Of a DNA stretch of 64,000 nt, positions 36,821 through 45,794 are shown in pieces. Origin of the DNA: DATFVJ01 sp963826515 (GTDB lineage: Bacteria; Actinomycetota; Actinomycetes; Streptosporangiales; Streptosporangiaceae). The notes below the pieces were generated by a model. The model had not been told where the DNA came from. It worked only from the letters and a program-made list of their open reading frames with translations, and made no database searches. A program made the position numbers and the translations under genes. Where the stretch lies: contig CAWGXI010000012.1 in the NCBI GenBank assembly GCA_963826515.1, forward strand, positions 1,054,001-1,118,000, given 5' to 3'. Every line of letters starts with the position of its first letter. The first letter of the stretch is position 1.

Positions 36821-37965
36821 TCAGCCCCGGGACAGGAACCGCAGCCGGGCCGCCCGCGCGTCCCACGAGTAGATGACCGCCGTCCCGGCCATCACGTCGT
36901 GCAGTGCCCGGCGCCGGCCGCCCAGCAGGATGCCGGTGAACCCCAGCCCCAAGAACAGGAAGCTCAGCGGGCGCTTGCGCCGGTGCCATCGTCTCGCACG
37001 ACCCGCACGCCGAACAGTGCCATGTCGGCGGTCCTGCCGCTCGCGGCCCAGGAATAGGCGAAGTAGATGAACGCCCAGACCGCATAGGCGATGACCACCC
37101 AGGCGTCGTCCCTGTTCCAGGTGATGTCCTTGCCGGTCAGCACCCTCGCCGCGAACGTGATAGCCGCCACGGCGAGCATGAACACGCCGAGACTGACCCC
37201 CACGTCCACGGCGAAGGCGGTAAAACGCGACGCGAAACCCGCGTACTTCCCCTGCAGGCTCTCCTGGATGACGGGGGCCCGGGGGGCGCGGCATCGCCCC
37301 CGCGCGCCGTCATGACCCTGCCGTGGCCCGCAGCCCGTCAGGCGGGCCGGGCGGGCCGGTGTAGGGGCGGCGGCGAAGCCGCGCTGTGTTCACATCAACC
37401 CGCTGGACTATCGCTGTGATGTCCACCCGCCCGAGCAGGCGGTCCAGGTCGGCCCGGTCCAGCACCCGGTTGATGTCGACCCGGTCCAGCACGGCGTTCA
37501 GATCGACCCGGTCCAGCAGCGCATTCACATCCAGCGCGGAAACCACAAGCTCGACCGCACGCTCCGCGACGGCCTGGGCCAACGCCTCCACGCTTGGTTG
37601 TGCTGCGCGCCCTGGAAGGTGCGCGTTCCTGGCTCTTGCGCGGTGCGCCTCGTCCGCTCGGGCGCTCCATCCCGGGCGTGGTCTTCCCGGCTGGTTACCC
37701 GGGGCGGCCGCCGGCGTGCAGGGGGTTCGGAGCACGGCGACCGAGCGGGGGTCAACGGTCAGCTGGCCACCCGCGTGCAGCCGGGCCGCGGTGGCGGGTC
37801 CGGCGGGGTCGTAGGTGTCGCCGTCGAGGTAGATGGCCAGGGCGAGGGCGTCGCTGGCCTGCCGCAGCCCGTCCTCCGGCCGCCCGAACCCGGCCACCCG
37901 ATCCCGTTCGGCCCCCACCGCAGCCTCCTCCGCCTGGCTGTGCAGCCCTCCCTTCCCTGGGCTCG
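36821..37965 (-). pseudogene. RDD-family membrane protein with N-terminal LDRVDxN repeats, frameshifted
   Basis: The N-terminal part has about six repeats of the type DVNALLDRVDLNAVLDRVDI (37390-37545), preceded by ALAIYLDGDTYDPAGPA. After a frame change near 37300 comes the RDD domain start, IQESLQGKYAGFASRFTAFA, and VDVGVSLGVFMLAVAAITFA. A second shift near 36965 leads to the RDD end (RPLSFLFLGLGFTGILLGGR, RRALHDVMAGTAVIYSWDAR). The repeat-plus-RDD arrangement is known in actinobacteria; RDD proteins are small-ion transporters or accessory membrane proteins. The start codon is not resolved. It faces the type-A arm of cassette II. Confidence 0.7.
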
Positions 37966-37974
37966 CGCTAACCC

Positions 37975-38195
37975 CACCGTTCCGCGGCCGCAGGTGACCT
38001 GTCACCACCTGCCCGTCGCTTTCATCTAGGGAAACGGCCGCAGAGCCGGCCGGGGAGGCGGGCAAGAGGGCTCCCCAGGCGGGTCCTGATCAGCGGTCCG
38101 TGTTCAGGCAAGCACCGGCCTGTTTCTGGCGGCGGCTTCCCCTAGGTGAATCCGGGCGGTAGGTGATGCAGGGTCACCTGCCCGGGTGTGAGCCT
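37975..38195. promoter_or_regulatory. bidirectional promoter cassette II (inverted relative to I and III)
   Basis: Left end is the type-A arm reading toward the RDD gene (minus strand: TTTCCCTAGATGAAA near 38020-38034 and AGGTGGTGACAGGTCACCT). Right end is the type-B arm reading toward DUF1269 (TTCCCCTAGGTGAA at 38137-38150, AGGTGATGCAGGGTCACCT at 38161-38179). The central TCCTGATCAGCGG block is conserved in inverse orientation. One base of the palindromic CCTAGG core is changed on the type-A side. Confidence 0.8.
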
Positions 38196-38284
38196 GAGAT
38201 CGCGATGCAGCGGCCGGGTAACGGCTGCGGCGGATTGGCTGAACCGCCTGGCAAAGGATGCCAGCGGAACTGGAGGAGGTCGGC
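38186..38284 (+). promoter_or_regulatory. conserved 5' leader, copy 2 (possible cis-acting RNA) of DUF1269
   Basis: Potential stem-loops: GCAGC (38207-38211) with GCTGC (38224-38228); GGCGG (38229-38233) with CCGCC (38244-38248); TGGC (38249-38252) with GCCA (38260-38263). Then GGAGGAGG and ATG 38285. See copy 1 at 34468. Confidence 0.6.
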
Positions 38285-38791
38285 ATGTCCGGGTCCGGTA
38301 GCACGTTCATCCTGGTGGCGACATATCCGGATGAAGCAACAGCACAGGATGACTACCAGGTCGTCAAGGACGCTCACGCAGCGGGCGTGGTGGGTTCCTA
38401 CGATGCGGCTGTGGTCACCAAGGACGCCAGCGGCAAGGTCCATGAGAATAAGGACGAGACGGCCACCCGCCATGGTGCCTGGTGGGGCGTTGCCGCCGGG
38501 GCGGCGATCGGGGTCATCTTCCCGCCGGCGGTCCTGGGCGCGGCCGCGGTCGGCGGCGTGGTCGGCGGGGTCAGCGGGCACCTGTCCAAGGGGATGTCGC
38601 GCTCGGACGCGAAGCAGCTGGGGGACTTCATCGACCCGGGCCAGGCCGGGCTTGTGGTTGTCGGCGAGAGCAAGGTCGAGGACGCGATCAAGAACGCGGT
38701 GACCAGGGCGGAGAAGCAGACAGCCCAGGAGCTGGACGTGGACCCCAAGGACATCGACAAGACACTGCAGCAAGCGGTCAAGGAGATGTAA
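38285..38791 (+). CDS. DUF1269 family membrane-associated protein
   Basis: 168 aa from ATG 38285, GGAGGAGG 6 nt upstream. Begins STFILVATYPDEATAQDDYQ (ferredoxin-like beta-alpha-beta), then a Gly-rich hydrophobic hairpin (WWGVAAGAAIGVIFPPAVLG, AAAVGGVVGGVSGHL). It ends in a charged helix, KVEDAIKNAVTRAEKQTAQE and DPKDIDKTLQQAVKEM. The family is common in stress-associated clusters; function unknown. The C-terminal 38 residues and leader recur at 34003 and 34468. Confidence 0.85.
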   Translation: MSGSGSTFILVATYPDEATAQDDYQVVKDAHAAGVVGSYDAAVVTKDASGKVHENKDETATRHGAWWGVAAGAAIGVIFPPAVLGAAAVGGVVGGVSGHLSKGMSRSDAKQLGDFIDPGQAGLVVVGESKVEDAIKNAVTRAEKQTAQELDVDPKDIDKTLQQAVKEM

Positions 38792-38918
38792 CCCGCGGCC
38801 GCCGGTGCTGGCCGACGCCGTGCACCGCGGCCGCCACGGAAGTGAGCTGACCTGCCGGTCCCCGGCAGGGCATGGCTGTTTCGCCCGCATGCCGGAATGC
38901 CGGCACCCTGGAGGACAC

Positions 38919-39353
38919 ATGAGACCTGCGTACCGGCCGGGCACGCGCCCACGGCTGCCGCTTGCGGCCGCGGTTTTGCCCTTGATCTTGTCCGGGCTGG
39001 CCGCCGGATGCAGCAGTAGCCCCCCGGCCTACTGCACCGCCGCCGCCAACCTCAAGACCTCCGTGAGCAACCTCGGCAATGTCAACGTCGCCAAGAACGG
39101 CCTCAGTTCCCTGCAGACCGCGCTGAACAGCGTCACCAGCAACGCGCATACGTTCGCCGCGGATGCGAAGTCGGCATTCGCGGCGCAGACCACGGCACTG
39201 CAAAACTCGCTGTCCGGCCTGGAGACCGCGATCAAGTCCGCGAAGAGCCAGCCCTCCCTGACCGCCGCTTCGGCGGTCGCGTCATCGGTCACGCAAGTGA
39301 AAAGCTCGGCCAGCGCTCTGCAAAGTGCCGTATCAGGATCAGGCAAATGCTAG
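38919..39353 (+). CDS. secreted lipoprotein, helical, unknown function
   Basis: 144 aa from ATG 38919 with TGGAGGA 5 nt before. Signal peptide with lipobox LAAGC near residue 31, so the mature protein is a lipid-anchored Cys. The rest is Ala/Ser/Thr-rich and strongly helical with heptad-like spacing (LSSLQTALNSVTSNAHTFAA, LQNSLSGLETAIKSAK), and ends in a lone Cys. It likely sits on the outer face of the membrane. It lies 127 bp after DUF1269 and may share its promoter. Confidence 0.75.
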   Translation: MRPAYRPGTRPRLPLAAAVLPLILSGLAAGCSSSPPAYCTAAANLKTSVSNLGNVNVAKNGLSSLQTALNSVTSNAHTFAADAKSAFAAQTTALQNSLSGLETAIKSAKSQPSLTAASAVASSVTQVKSSASALQSAVSGSGKC

Positions 39354-39651
39354 CCCCAAGTTACGTCGGCGTGTCGGACAAAAAGGGCCTATGAGCTGCG
39401 GAAATGTTGTAGCGGGGTCGTGAAACGTAGCCAGAAAGATCCGGAGGTGTCATAGGCGTGATACCAGTTTGATCATCAACGGACGGCCGGACGCCGCGCG
39501 AGAAAGTGGCATGTAGCCAGAAGAAGGGTGTGCCCGGTTCGTCGTTGTCCCAGGTCGATACCGGTATTCACGTGCTGGAAGGACGTAACTTCGGGCTAGC
39601 GAACAAGTGCCCCGGCCGGTGCGCCGGGCAGCGGAGAGAGTGGAGCCGGTG
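39354..39651. other. intergenic region, nothing recognised
   Basis: About 300 bp of lower GC than the flanks. AAAAAGGGCCTATGAG near 39380 and a CATAGGC echo near 39450 hint at an insertion-sequence terminus, but no transposase sequence is present. Confidence 0.35.
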
Positions 39652-41107
39652 ATGAGTGTGCTGACGGCCAGGGCTCCGCCCCGGCAGGCGCTGCGGTACC
39701 AGCTCGATTCCGGGGTGGGGCTACTCACCCCGGCCGAGCGCGCTGCCCGTGGTGAGGAAGCGCGGGCGGCGGTGCCGCGGGACAGCCATGCGGTGTTCGA
39801 CCCGCCGCCGGGCCGGCCCGACCCGGTCGGCCTGCTGGAAGAGCAGGCGAAGTCGCGGGTGCCGGAGCTAGTGCCGGTGCGGCGGGGCCGGATGATGGTG
39901 TCCCCGTTCACGTTCTACCGCGGGGCGGCGCTGCCGATGGCCAGCGACCTTTCCCATACCCCGGTGTCCGGGCTGGCGGTGCAGGCGTGCGGGGATGCGC
40001 ACCTGTCGAACTTCGGGATCTTCGGCTCGGCGGAGCGTCGGCTGGCGTTCGACGTCAACGACTTTGATGAGACGACGCCGGGCCCGTGGGAGTGGGACGT
40101 CAAGCGGCTGGCGGCCAGCCTGGAGGTCGCGGCCCGCGGCAACGGGTTCCGCGGCAAGGACCGCCGCGAGATCGTCACGGCCGCGGTGGCCCGGTACCGG
40201 CAGGCGATGCGGACCTTCGCCGGGATGACCGGACCTGGATGTCTGGTATGCGCATGCGGATCTGGACGACCTGCGGGCGCAGTTCGACTCGCAGCTGCAG
40301 GCGCGGCAGCGCAAGATGCTGGACAAGGGCATGGCCAAGGCGCGGACCCGGGACAGCATGCAGGAAGTGGCCAAGCTGACCCGGATGGTGGACGGCCGGC
40401 CGCGGATCATCTCCGACTCGCCGCTGCTGGTCCCGGTCGACGAGCTGCTGCCCAAGGAGCAGGACCTGGCCGCGTTCTGGGCGCAGCTGACCGGCCTGAT
40501 CGCCAAGTACCGGCGGACGCTGGAAACCGACCGCCGGTACCTGCTCGAGCAGTACGAGTACGCCGACATGGCCCGTAAGGTCATCGGCGTCGGCAGCGTC
40601 GGGACCCGCTGCTGGATCGTCTTGATGCTCGGCCGCGACGAATCCGATCCGCTGTTCCTGCAAATCAAAGAAGCGGAGGCGTCGGTGCTCAGCCGTTTCG
40701 TGGGGGCCAGCAAGTACACCAACATGGGCCAGCGCGTCGTCGCGGGCCAGCGGCTGATGCAGGCGACGAGCGACATCTTCCTGGGCTGGCAGCGGATCGA
40801 GGCCGGGCTGGACGGCAAGCAGCGCGACTTTTACGTCCGCCAGCTGCGGGACTGGAAGTACTCCATCGCCATCGAGGCCCTGCTGCCGCGCGGCATGCGG
40901 GTCTACGGCGAACTGTGCGCGCTGGCGCGGGCGCACGCCCGCTCGGGGGACCGGATCGCGATCGCCGCCTACCTGGGCGGCTCGGACCTGTTCGACCAGG
41001 CGATCACCCGGTTCGCCGCCGCCTACGCCGACCAGAACGAGCGCGACCACCAGGCTCTTGTCGACGCTGTCGCATCAGGACGGATCACCGCCGAGCAGGG
41101 CCAGTGA
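39652..41107 (+). pseudogene. DUF2252 family protein, copy 1, single-base frameshift
   Basis: Begins MSVLTARAPPRQALRYQLDS. Family motifs FTFYRGAALPMASDL, CGDAHLSNFGIFGSAERRLA, FDVNDFDETTPGPWEWDVKR. One extra G near 40232 moves the frame. After it DLDVWYAHADLDDLRAQFDS, ARKVIGVGSVGTRCWIVLML, QRLMQATSDIFLGWQRIEA and the end ARAHARSGDRIAIAAYLGGS are intact. DUF2252 has a kinase-like fold (GDxHxxN and DxND sites resemble aminoglycoside-phosphotransferase residues); no substrate is known. The shift lies in a GG pair and might be a sequence error. Copy 2 is at 45995. Confidence 0.85.
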
Positions 41108-41212
41108 GATCACCGCCGCCGCGCCGCGCTGGCCATCAAGCTGGCCCCCGGCTACCACCCTGCTGCCCGCGGCAGTCCCGTGGCCGGGCGATATCAAGAA
41201 GGGGCGCTTCAG

Positions 41213-41494
41213 ATGGCGAAATGGAACTTCGTGGCGATGGGCCAGGCAGGACTGACCGGCTGGACCAGGACCGCCGCTCAGCCGGTCGCCCGTCTGATCG
41301 CCCGCAGGACCGGACGGCCCGAGGCGGACATCCTGTCGCTTATCGGTGCAGGGTTCCTCGCGATCACGCTGATCGACTTCCTCCGCAACGTCGATGCCGT
41401 CATCGCGGCGGGGCGAACCGGCCCTCAGGCGCCGGGAAGCCTCTCCGGCCCGCGCCTAGGCCTGCTCGCCGGATCACCCGGTGACGATGCCTAG
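41213..41494 (+). CDS. small protein with one membrane segment
   Basis: 93 aa from ATG 41213 (GAAGGGGCG upstream). MAKWNFVAMGQAGLTGWTRT, then a basic stretch and one hydrophobic segment ILSLIGAGFLAITLIDFLRN. No family recognised. Its stop overlaps the GTG start of the next gene, so the two are translated together downstream of DUF2252. Confidence 0.6.
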   Translation: MAKWNFVAMGQAGLTGWTRTAAQPVARLIARRTGRPEADILSLIGAGFLAITLIDFLRNVDAVIAAGRTGPQAPGSLSGPRLGLLAGSPGDDA

Positions 41495-42181
41495 TCCGCC
41501 CCCGCTGGCCAGCCCCCGCCCTTCCCGACCGCCCAGGGTCGGCGAGCCGCGCTGGCCGATGGCGCTGGCCGTGCTGGCCGCCGGGGCGCTGCGCGCGATC
41601 CTGCCGGCTCAGCTCAGGACCGAAGAAGCCCGCTGGGTGCTTCCCCTGGTCCTGGTCGTGCTGCTCGCCACACTGATCGTCGGCGACCCGGGCCGCATCG
41701 ACCGCGACTCCACCTGGCGCTGCGGGTCACGACAAGCACGCTGATCGGCGTGATCTCCCTAGCGAATGCGGCCGCGGTGATACGCCTGGTAGCCGCCATC
41801 ACCATCGGCCAGGCCAAGTTCACCAATGATGCCAACGTGCTGCTGGCCAGCGGCGCCGCCGTGTGGCTCACCAATGTCATCGCCTTCGGGCTGTGGTACT
41901 GGAACCTGGACCGCGGCGGCGCGGCGGCCCGCGCGCGCGGAGCGGGCGGCCAGCCCGCCTTCCTCTTCCCGGAAATGACCAGCCCGCAGTACGTCGGGGC
42001 CGACTGGTACCCGAAGTTCATCGACTACCTGCACCTGTCGTTCACGACCGCAATGGCATTCAGCCCGACGGACGTCTCGGCGATCAGGCCCTGGGCGAAG
42101 CTCATGATGATGGCCGAGGACGTGATCTCGCTGCTGGTAGCGCTCCTGGTGGTCGCCCGCGCCGTCAACATCCTGAAATAG
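41481..42181 (+). pseudogene. uncharacterised polytopic membrane protein, frameshifted
   Basis: Pro-rich start, then WPMALAVLAAGALRAILPAQ and WVLPLVLVVLLATLIVGDPG. A frameshift near 41720 is followed by LIGVISLANAAAVIRLVAAI, VLLASGAAVWLTNVIAFGLW, YWNLDRGG, DWYPKFIDYLHLSFTTAMAF, SPTDVSAIRPWAKLMMMAED and a last helix LLVALLVVARAVNIL. Five or six spans; the pattern FTxxMAFSPTD...RWAK recurs in actinobacterial proteins of unknown function (DUF1345-like topology). One missing or extra base is the only defect. Confidence 0.65.
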
Positions 42182-42942
42182 CCTCACAGCCGAGGTCGGC
42201 GCGGCCATGTGTTTCCCTGGCGATCTGCCATCGCCCGGTCAGGCGCAGTCGTCCGATGCCGCCCTGGATCTCCAGGGCTTGCTCAGCCGCCGGTCCGGCC
42301 TGGTGAGTGCGGCCGGGGCAGGCAGCGACCGCACGACCGCTGCGAGTTCGGGTTCGGTCATAGCGCCGATTTTAACTAAGCGAATCGGCCCCCAGCTGGG
42401 TCAGGCGTACTGGTAACAGAGGGTCCGACCGCCCACCAGGGCACGGGGATCGTTTCGGGCAGGGTGGCCTGGCGGAGTACGGGTGAGTAGGTGCGGCCCT
42501 GATAGACCTGCTGCGCAACAGAATCGCGGACAAGCGCTTGTCCTGGCCCTCAAGGCGTCCTGCGTGAAGCCGGACGGCCGCCGCCCGCCGACCCTGCGGC
42601 CGGCCCGCCGCAGATCGCCTGGGACAGACAGACAGTACTCTCTGCCCGGGTCAGCTCCCGGCCAAGCCCGGCCGACGCAAAACCAGGCAACGCCGGATCC
42701 GCCGCAGCGTGCCCACCCCAGGACGTCCTCAGCACCTACCTCGCAGGCTGTAAAGCCAATCGCTCTGACGCGCGAGGGGAAGCGATCGGCCGGACCCGCC
42801 CCTTGAGATGGCCAAGGCAAGATCACCGTTCAATCAACGTGCAAAGAGCCGATTACTTACACCGCCAGACGTCACCCGGCCTTGCGCGCGGCGGCTACGA
42901 GGAAGTCATAAGGATGGGAGCAAGTCGGGTAGGCAGGACGGC
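42182..42942. other. 760-bp region with debris only
   Basis: A minus-strand start MTEPELAAVVRSLPAPAALT lies near 42360 but ends after about 40 codons. A second minus scrap (ATLPETIPVPWWAVGPSVT) is near 42430-42480. Neither is assignable. No promoter cassette is present. Confidence 0.4.
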
Positions 42943-43631
42943 TCAGATCCGTGGCAGGGTCAGCACCGCGACCGTGACGCAGGCAGCCAGGCCGACGGCG
43001 ACCGCGGTCGTCGCGACGCGCACCGAGCGCACCTTGAAGCGCTGCGCGATCGCGACCAGGAACAGGACCGACGCGAACAGCACGGTGTCCCGCAGGTAAC
43101 GCTCGGCGGTGTCACGCGCTGCGGTGCCCTGGTTGAACGTCGCCGCGGCGAGCGCCTTCAGCCGGGTCGCGGACTCGAAGCTCGGATTCCGGTACTGCCG
43201 CATGTAGCCCGGCCCGGGCAGTGCGGCGGGATTGGTGAAGGGATCAGTCTTCAGCCAGGCCAAAAAGGTAACCCGGTAGTCCGGCGTAAAACGACGAACG
43301 TAGAACATCTCGAGCTTGCTGTCGCCAGCGGATCGGGCCTGCAAGTACGCGGTGAACATGGCGGAGTCGCCGGCCAGTTCCAGCCCGCCGTAGGAGGACG
43401 CCGCGTCAGCCTTGAACCGGTCAGCGGTGGCATACCCGTACAGCAGCGACTACTGGCCATCCCACCGGGCCGCCTGGTATCCGCCCCACGCCGTCGCGAC
43501 CGCGACGATCGCCAGCACGGCAACCTCGACGATCTCAACGAGCACTTCCCAGCGCGCTTGCGCTGCTCCTTCTCCCTCTCCTCCTGCTCGGCGAGCTTGT
43601 GAGAGAACTCGACATTCATCCCTTCCGGCAT
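42943..43631 (-). pseudogene. membrane protein (DUF4337-like topology), frameshift plus in-frame amber
   Basis: Starts MPEGMNVEFSHKLAEQEERE, shifts frame near 43545, then VEIVEVAVLAIVAVATAWGG as a first helix. An in-frame TAG at 43450 follows WDGQ. After it the same frame continues SLLYGYATADRFKADAASSY, MFTAYLQARSAGDSKLEMFY, VRRFTPDYRVTFLAWLKTDP and two C-terminal helices. One TM, a soluble helical middle and two TMs resemble DUF4337, but I am unsure of the family. Two lesions make it a likely pseudogene. It is co-directional with the 59-aa gene 27 nt upstream. Confidence 0.65.
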
Positions 43632-43658
43632 CGTCGCTTCCTCCGATCGGCTGGCGGG

Positions 43659-43838
43659 CTAGCTCACAGCCGCAGCCCTGGGTGGGACGAGGTAAGCAAC
43701 GATAAGCGCGGCCGGGAAGAAGAACACGCTGAAGATGAAGTACCCGACGAAGCTGTGGCCCTTCCGGCCAGCGACACGGGCGGGCCAGAACGCGATCGCG
43801 ATCCAGATGACAGCACACAGAATCCACAAGATCAACAT
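43659..43838 (-). CDS. small two-TM membrane protein, 59 aa
   Basis: ATG 43838 with GGAGAGGAC upstream. MLILWILCAVIWIAIAFWPA is the first helix, then RVAGRKGHSFVGYFIFSVFF, FPAALIVAYLVPP as the second, ending AAAVS. The layout (helix, basic RKG loop, helix) resembles phage superinfection-immunity-like or PLDc_N-like small proteins. It is the first gene behind the type-B arm of cassette III. Confidence 0.65.
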   Translation of the reverse strand: MLILWILCAVIWIAIAFWPARVAGRKGHSFVGYFIFSVFFFPAALIVAYLVPPRAAAVS

Positions 43839-43918
43839 GACGTGTCCTCTCCGCGTTCGTACCGAACGCTCATATTCGCGGCCGCCTGCCTTTGGCCCGA
43901 TCGCCGTCCATCACGCGC

Positions 43919-44150
43919 AGGCTCACACTCAGGCAGGTGACCCTGCATCACCTACCGCCCGGATTCACCTAGGGGAAGCCGCGGCCAGGACAGGCCGGTG
44001 TCTGCCTGAACAGCGGACCGCTGATCAGGACCAGCTCGGACGAGCTCTCGGACTCGGCCCCCTTACCGACCGGCTCTACCCGCCGTTTTCCCCTAGGTGA
44101 AAACGACAATTAGGTGGCGACAGGCCCCCTGCGGCCGCGGAACCATCGGG
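43919..44150. promoter_or_regulatory. bidirectional promoter cassette III
   Basis: Same orientation as cassette I. Type-B arm toward the 59-aa gene: TTCCCCTAGGTGAA (43964-43977, minus strand) and AGGTGATGCAGGGTCACCT. Centre CCGCTGATCAGGACC (44018-44032). Type-A arm toward the plus strand: TTTCCCCTAGGTGAAA (44088-44103), then a degenerate AGGTGGCGACAGGCCCCCT, so one half-site has lost TCACC, then GCGGCCGCGGAAC. Confidence 0.8.
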
Positions 44151-44159
44151 GTACGAGTC

Positions 44160-44276
44160 CAAGGAGGGCGGCACAAAGCCCTGTGGTTCCTGTTCGTGCT
44201 GTTCATCCCGCTGATCGGCGTGCTGGTCTACCTGATCGCCCGCGGCGGCTCGATGCACGAGCGATCGGTCTGGTAG
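44160..44276 (+). pseudogene. C-terminal part of a PLDc_N-type small membrane protein
   Basis: GGRHKALWFLFVLFIPLIGV, then LVYLIARGGSMHERSVW and TAG. This is the second helix and conserved YLIARGxSMxER tail of PLDc_N (phospholipase D nuclease N-terminal) proteins. The first helix and any start codon are missing. A good AAGGAGGG at 44161 lies within it but no ATG/GTG follows in frame. Confidence 0.65.
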
Positions 44277-44324
44277 GCCCAGTGCCCGGCGCCGGCCGCC
44301 GGCCAGTATCAGGAGCATGTGACG

Positions 44325-44984
44325 ATGACGGCTGGACCGCCGCAGAGCCCGGTCACCGAAGGAGTCCGCAGCCTTGAGGTGCGCTGGATCTTCCCGGGCC
44401 AGCTGGAGGCCGCAGTGGCCAGATGGTTCGGGCGGTTCCCGGCCACTGCGGAATCACGCGAGGACACCTACCTCCTGGATCCGCAGTTGCGAAGGCTGTC
44501 GGTAAAGGTCCGCGGGAGCCGGGCACTGGAGGTAAAGGCCTACCGCGGCAGCCCAGGACTCCTCGAGGTGACCGGCCGCGCCCGCGGACGCCTGGAGTCC
44601 TGGCAGAAATGGTCCTTCCCCTTCAGCCCGCTCAGCCCCGGCAGCGGTGACCCGCCCGGCTGGCGGCCGGTCCGCAAGAGGCGGCGCATCAGCCGGTTCT
44701 CACCGGCCAGCGGGCCGGACGTGGCCCGCGCCCCGGGGCCGGGCCAGCAGCCACGGTGCGAGGTGGAACTCACCGAGGTCCACACAAGTGGCCAGGACTG
44801 GTGGACCCTGGGGTTCGAGGCGACCGGCCCCGCCGATCTGCTCCGCGCCGCGCTCGAGGCCACCGCCGCGCTCGTGTTCGCCCATCCCCTGCCCGGCGGG
44901 GTGGAACCCGGCCCGGATGACTCCGGTTCCTACGCGGAGTGGCTCTGCCAGCGGCCGGGCGCCGAGAGTGACGCCGACGCCTGA
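44325..44984 (+). CDS. uncharacterised soluble protein, possibly CYTH-like
   Basis: 219 aa from ATG 44325, AGGAG 9 nt upstream. Begins VRSLEVRWIFPGQLEAAVAR, then ESREDTYLLDPQLRRLSVKV, RGSRALEVKAYRGSPGLLEV and QKWSFPFSPLSPGSGDPPGW. Alternating charged strands with E-x-K-like pairs are reminiscent of CYTH/triphosphate tunnel proteins, but the ExExK signature is not exact. It follows the PLDc_N relic behind the type-A arm of cassette III. Confidence 0.5.
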   Translation: MTAGPPQSPVTEGVRSLEVRWIFPGQLEAAVARWFGRFPATAESREDTYLLDPQLRRLSVKVRGSRALEVKAYRGSPGLLEVTGRARGRLESWQKWSFPFSPLSPGSGDPPGWRPVRKRRRISRFSPASGPDVARAPGPGQQPRCEVELTEVHTSGQDWWTLGFEATGPADLLRAALEATAALVFAHPLPGGVEPGPDDSGSYAEWLCQRPGAESDADA

Positions 44985-45429
44985 AGAATGTCCCTCCGCG
45001 ACCTCGTCGAGAGGCTCTCGCCGTCACCACGGCCGGGCGTCACGCCTCCTTACGTACCTCTGCTGTACCTCTCTGAGACCTCCCCGAACGGCATACAGCG
45101 GCCACGAACGGCTATGGCACATACATCCGAAAAGCTTGCTCTTTGCTGCGAAGTTGCTGGTCAGCAAGGGATGGCATGTATTTGGAGGCTGGGAGGAGGA
45201 CTTCCCGGGCCTGAAAGCAGTTTCCGCACATAAAGCGGACTAGGCTCCCGCCCGGGCGGCCATCGCACCCGAGGAGTGCACGCCGAGCTGGCCGCCGACC
45301 GTGCGCTCACCCAGCAGCAGGCGGCCAGGCTCCTCGTATCACCATCCCCAGCACACGACACACTCCAGTGAGCCACCAGCCGGACTCCTCCGAAGGCATA
45401 ATGCGGGCGGTGAGCGCGCAGAACGGCCG
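44985..45429. other. region without a convincing gene
   Basis: Contains two short plausible peptide scraps (SLLFAAKLLVSKGWHVFGGW near 45130-45190 and ELAADRALTQQQAARLLVS near 45280-45350), both lacking starts and partners. Confidence 0.35.
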
Positions 45430-45670
45430 TTCGAGCGTGGCACGAACGGTCATGCCGGCCGACCGGGACGGGATGCGCCTCGATGCGGTATCCCGGTGTC
45501 CGGGAGGCGTAGGCCGCGGCAATGGCGTCAGCTCCGCGGGGGCAGGCCCCGTTTACCAGGAGCACTCCCTCGGGGTGGCGGGCCAGGATCGCCGCCAGGG
45601 CGTACTCGATGACGGGAGTGTCGTCCCATGTGCGGCTGCCGGTAAGCAGGAGGCGGAACGGCTGGCGCAT
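45430..45670 (-). pseudogene. DUF2493/YspA-type SLOG-fold protein, C-terminally degraded
   Basis: ATG 45670: MRQPFRLLLTGSRTWDDTPV, then IEYALAAILARHPEGVLLVN and GACPRGADAIAAAYASRTPG, the complete N-terminal half of the nucleotide-binding SLOG fold (GSRxW and GxxxGAD motifs). After EAHPVP the similarity ends; an open frame runs to 45161 but looks non-native. SLOG proteins bind nucleotide-derived ligands and often occur in phage, plasmid and defence contexts. Confidence 0.65.
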
Positions 45671-45794
45671 GGCTGGCTCCTGGGCGCGGGCCCTATGGCC
45701 CGGCAGCCGGTGCCAGCTCGATCACGGGCCGGCGGGCCGGTTTCCGCCCCGTAGCCACACTCCATGATGACCCCGGCCGGCCGGGAGCCGAGAT

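Noticed and set aside
38186..38284. Known riboswitch (thiamine, c-di-AMP or cobalamin) upstream of DUF1269
   Set aside because: Isolated words such as CTGAGA and GGGTAACG recall riboswitch pieces, but the order and spacing of conserved segments do not match any class I can recall.
42808..43602. Plus-strand frame of 264 codons starting at an ATG
   Set aside because: It is antisense to the membrane protein relic whose helices and motifs are recognisable on the minus strand; the encoded Arg/Gly/His-rich sequence has no protein-like pattern.
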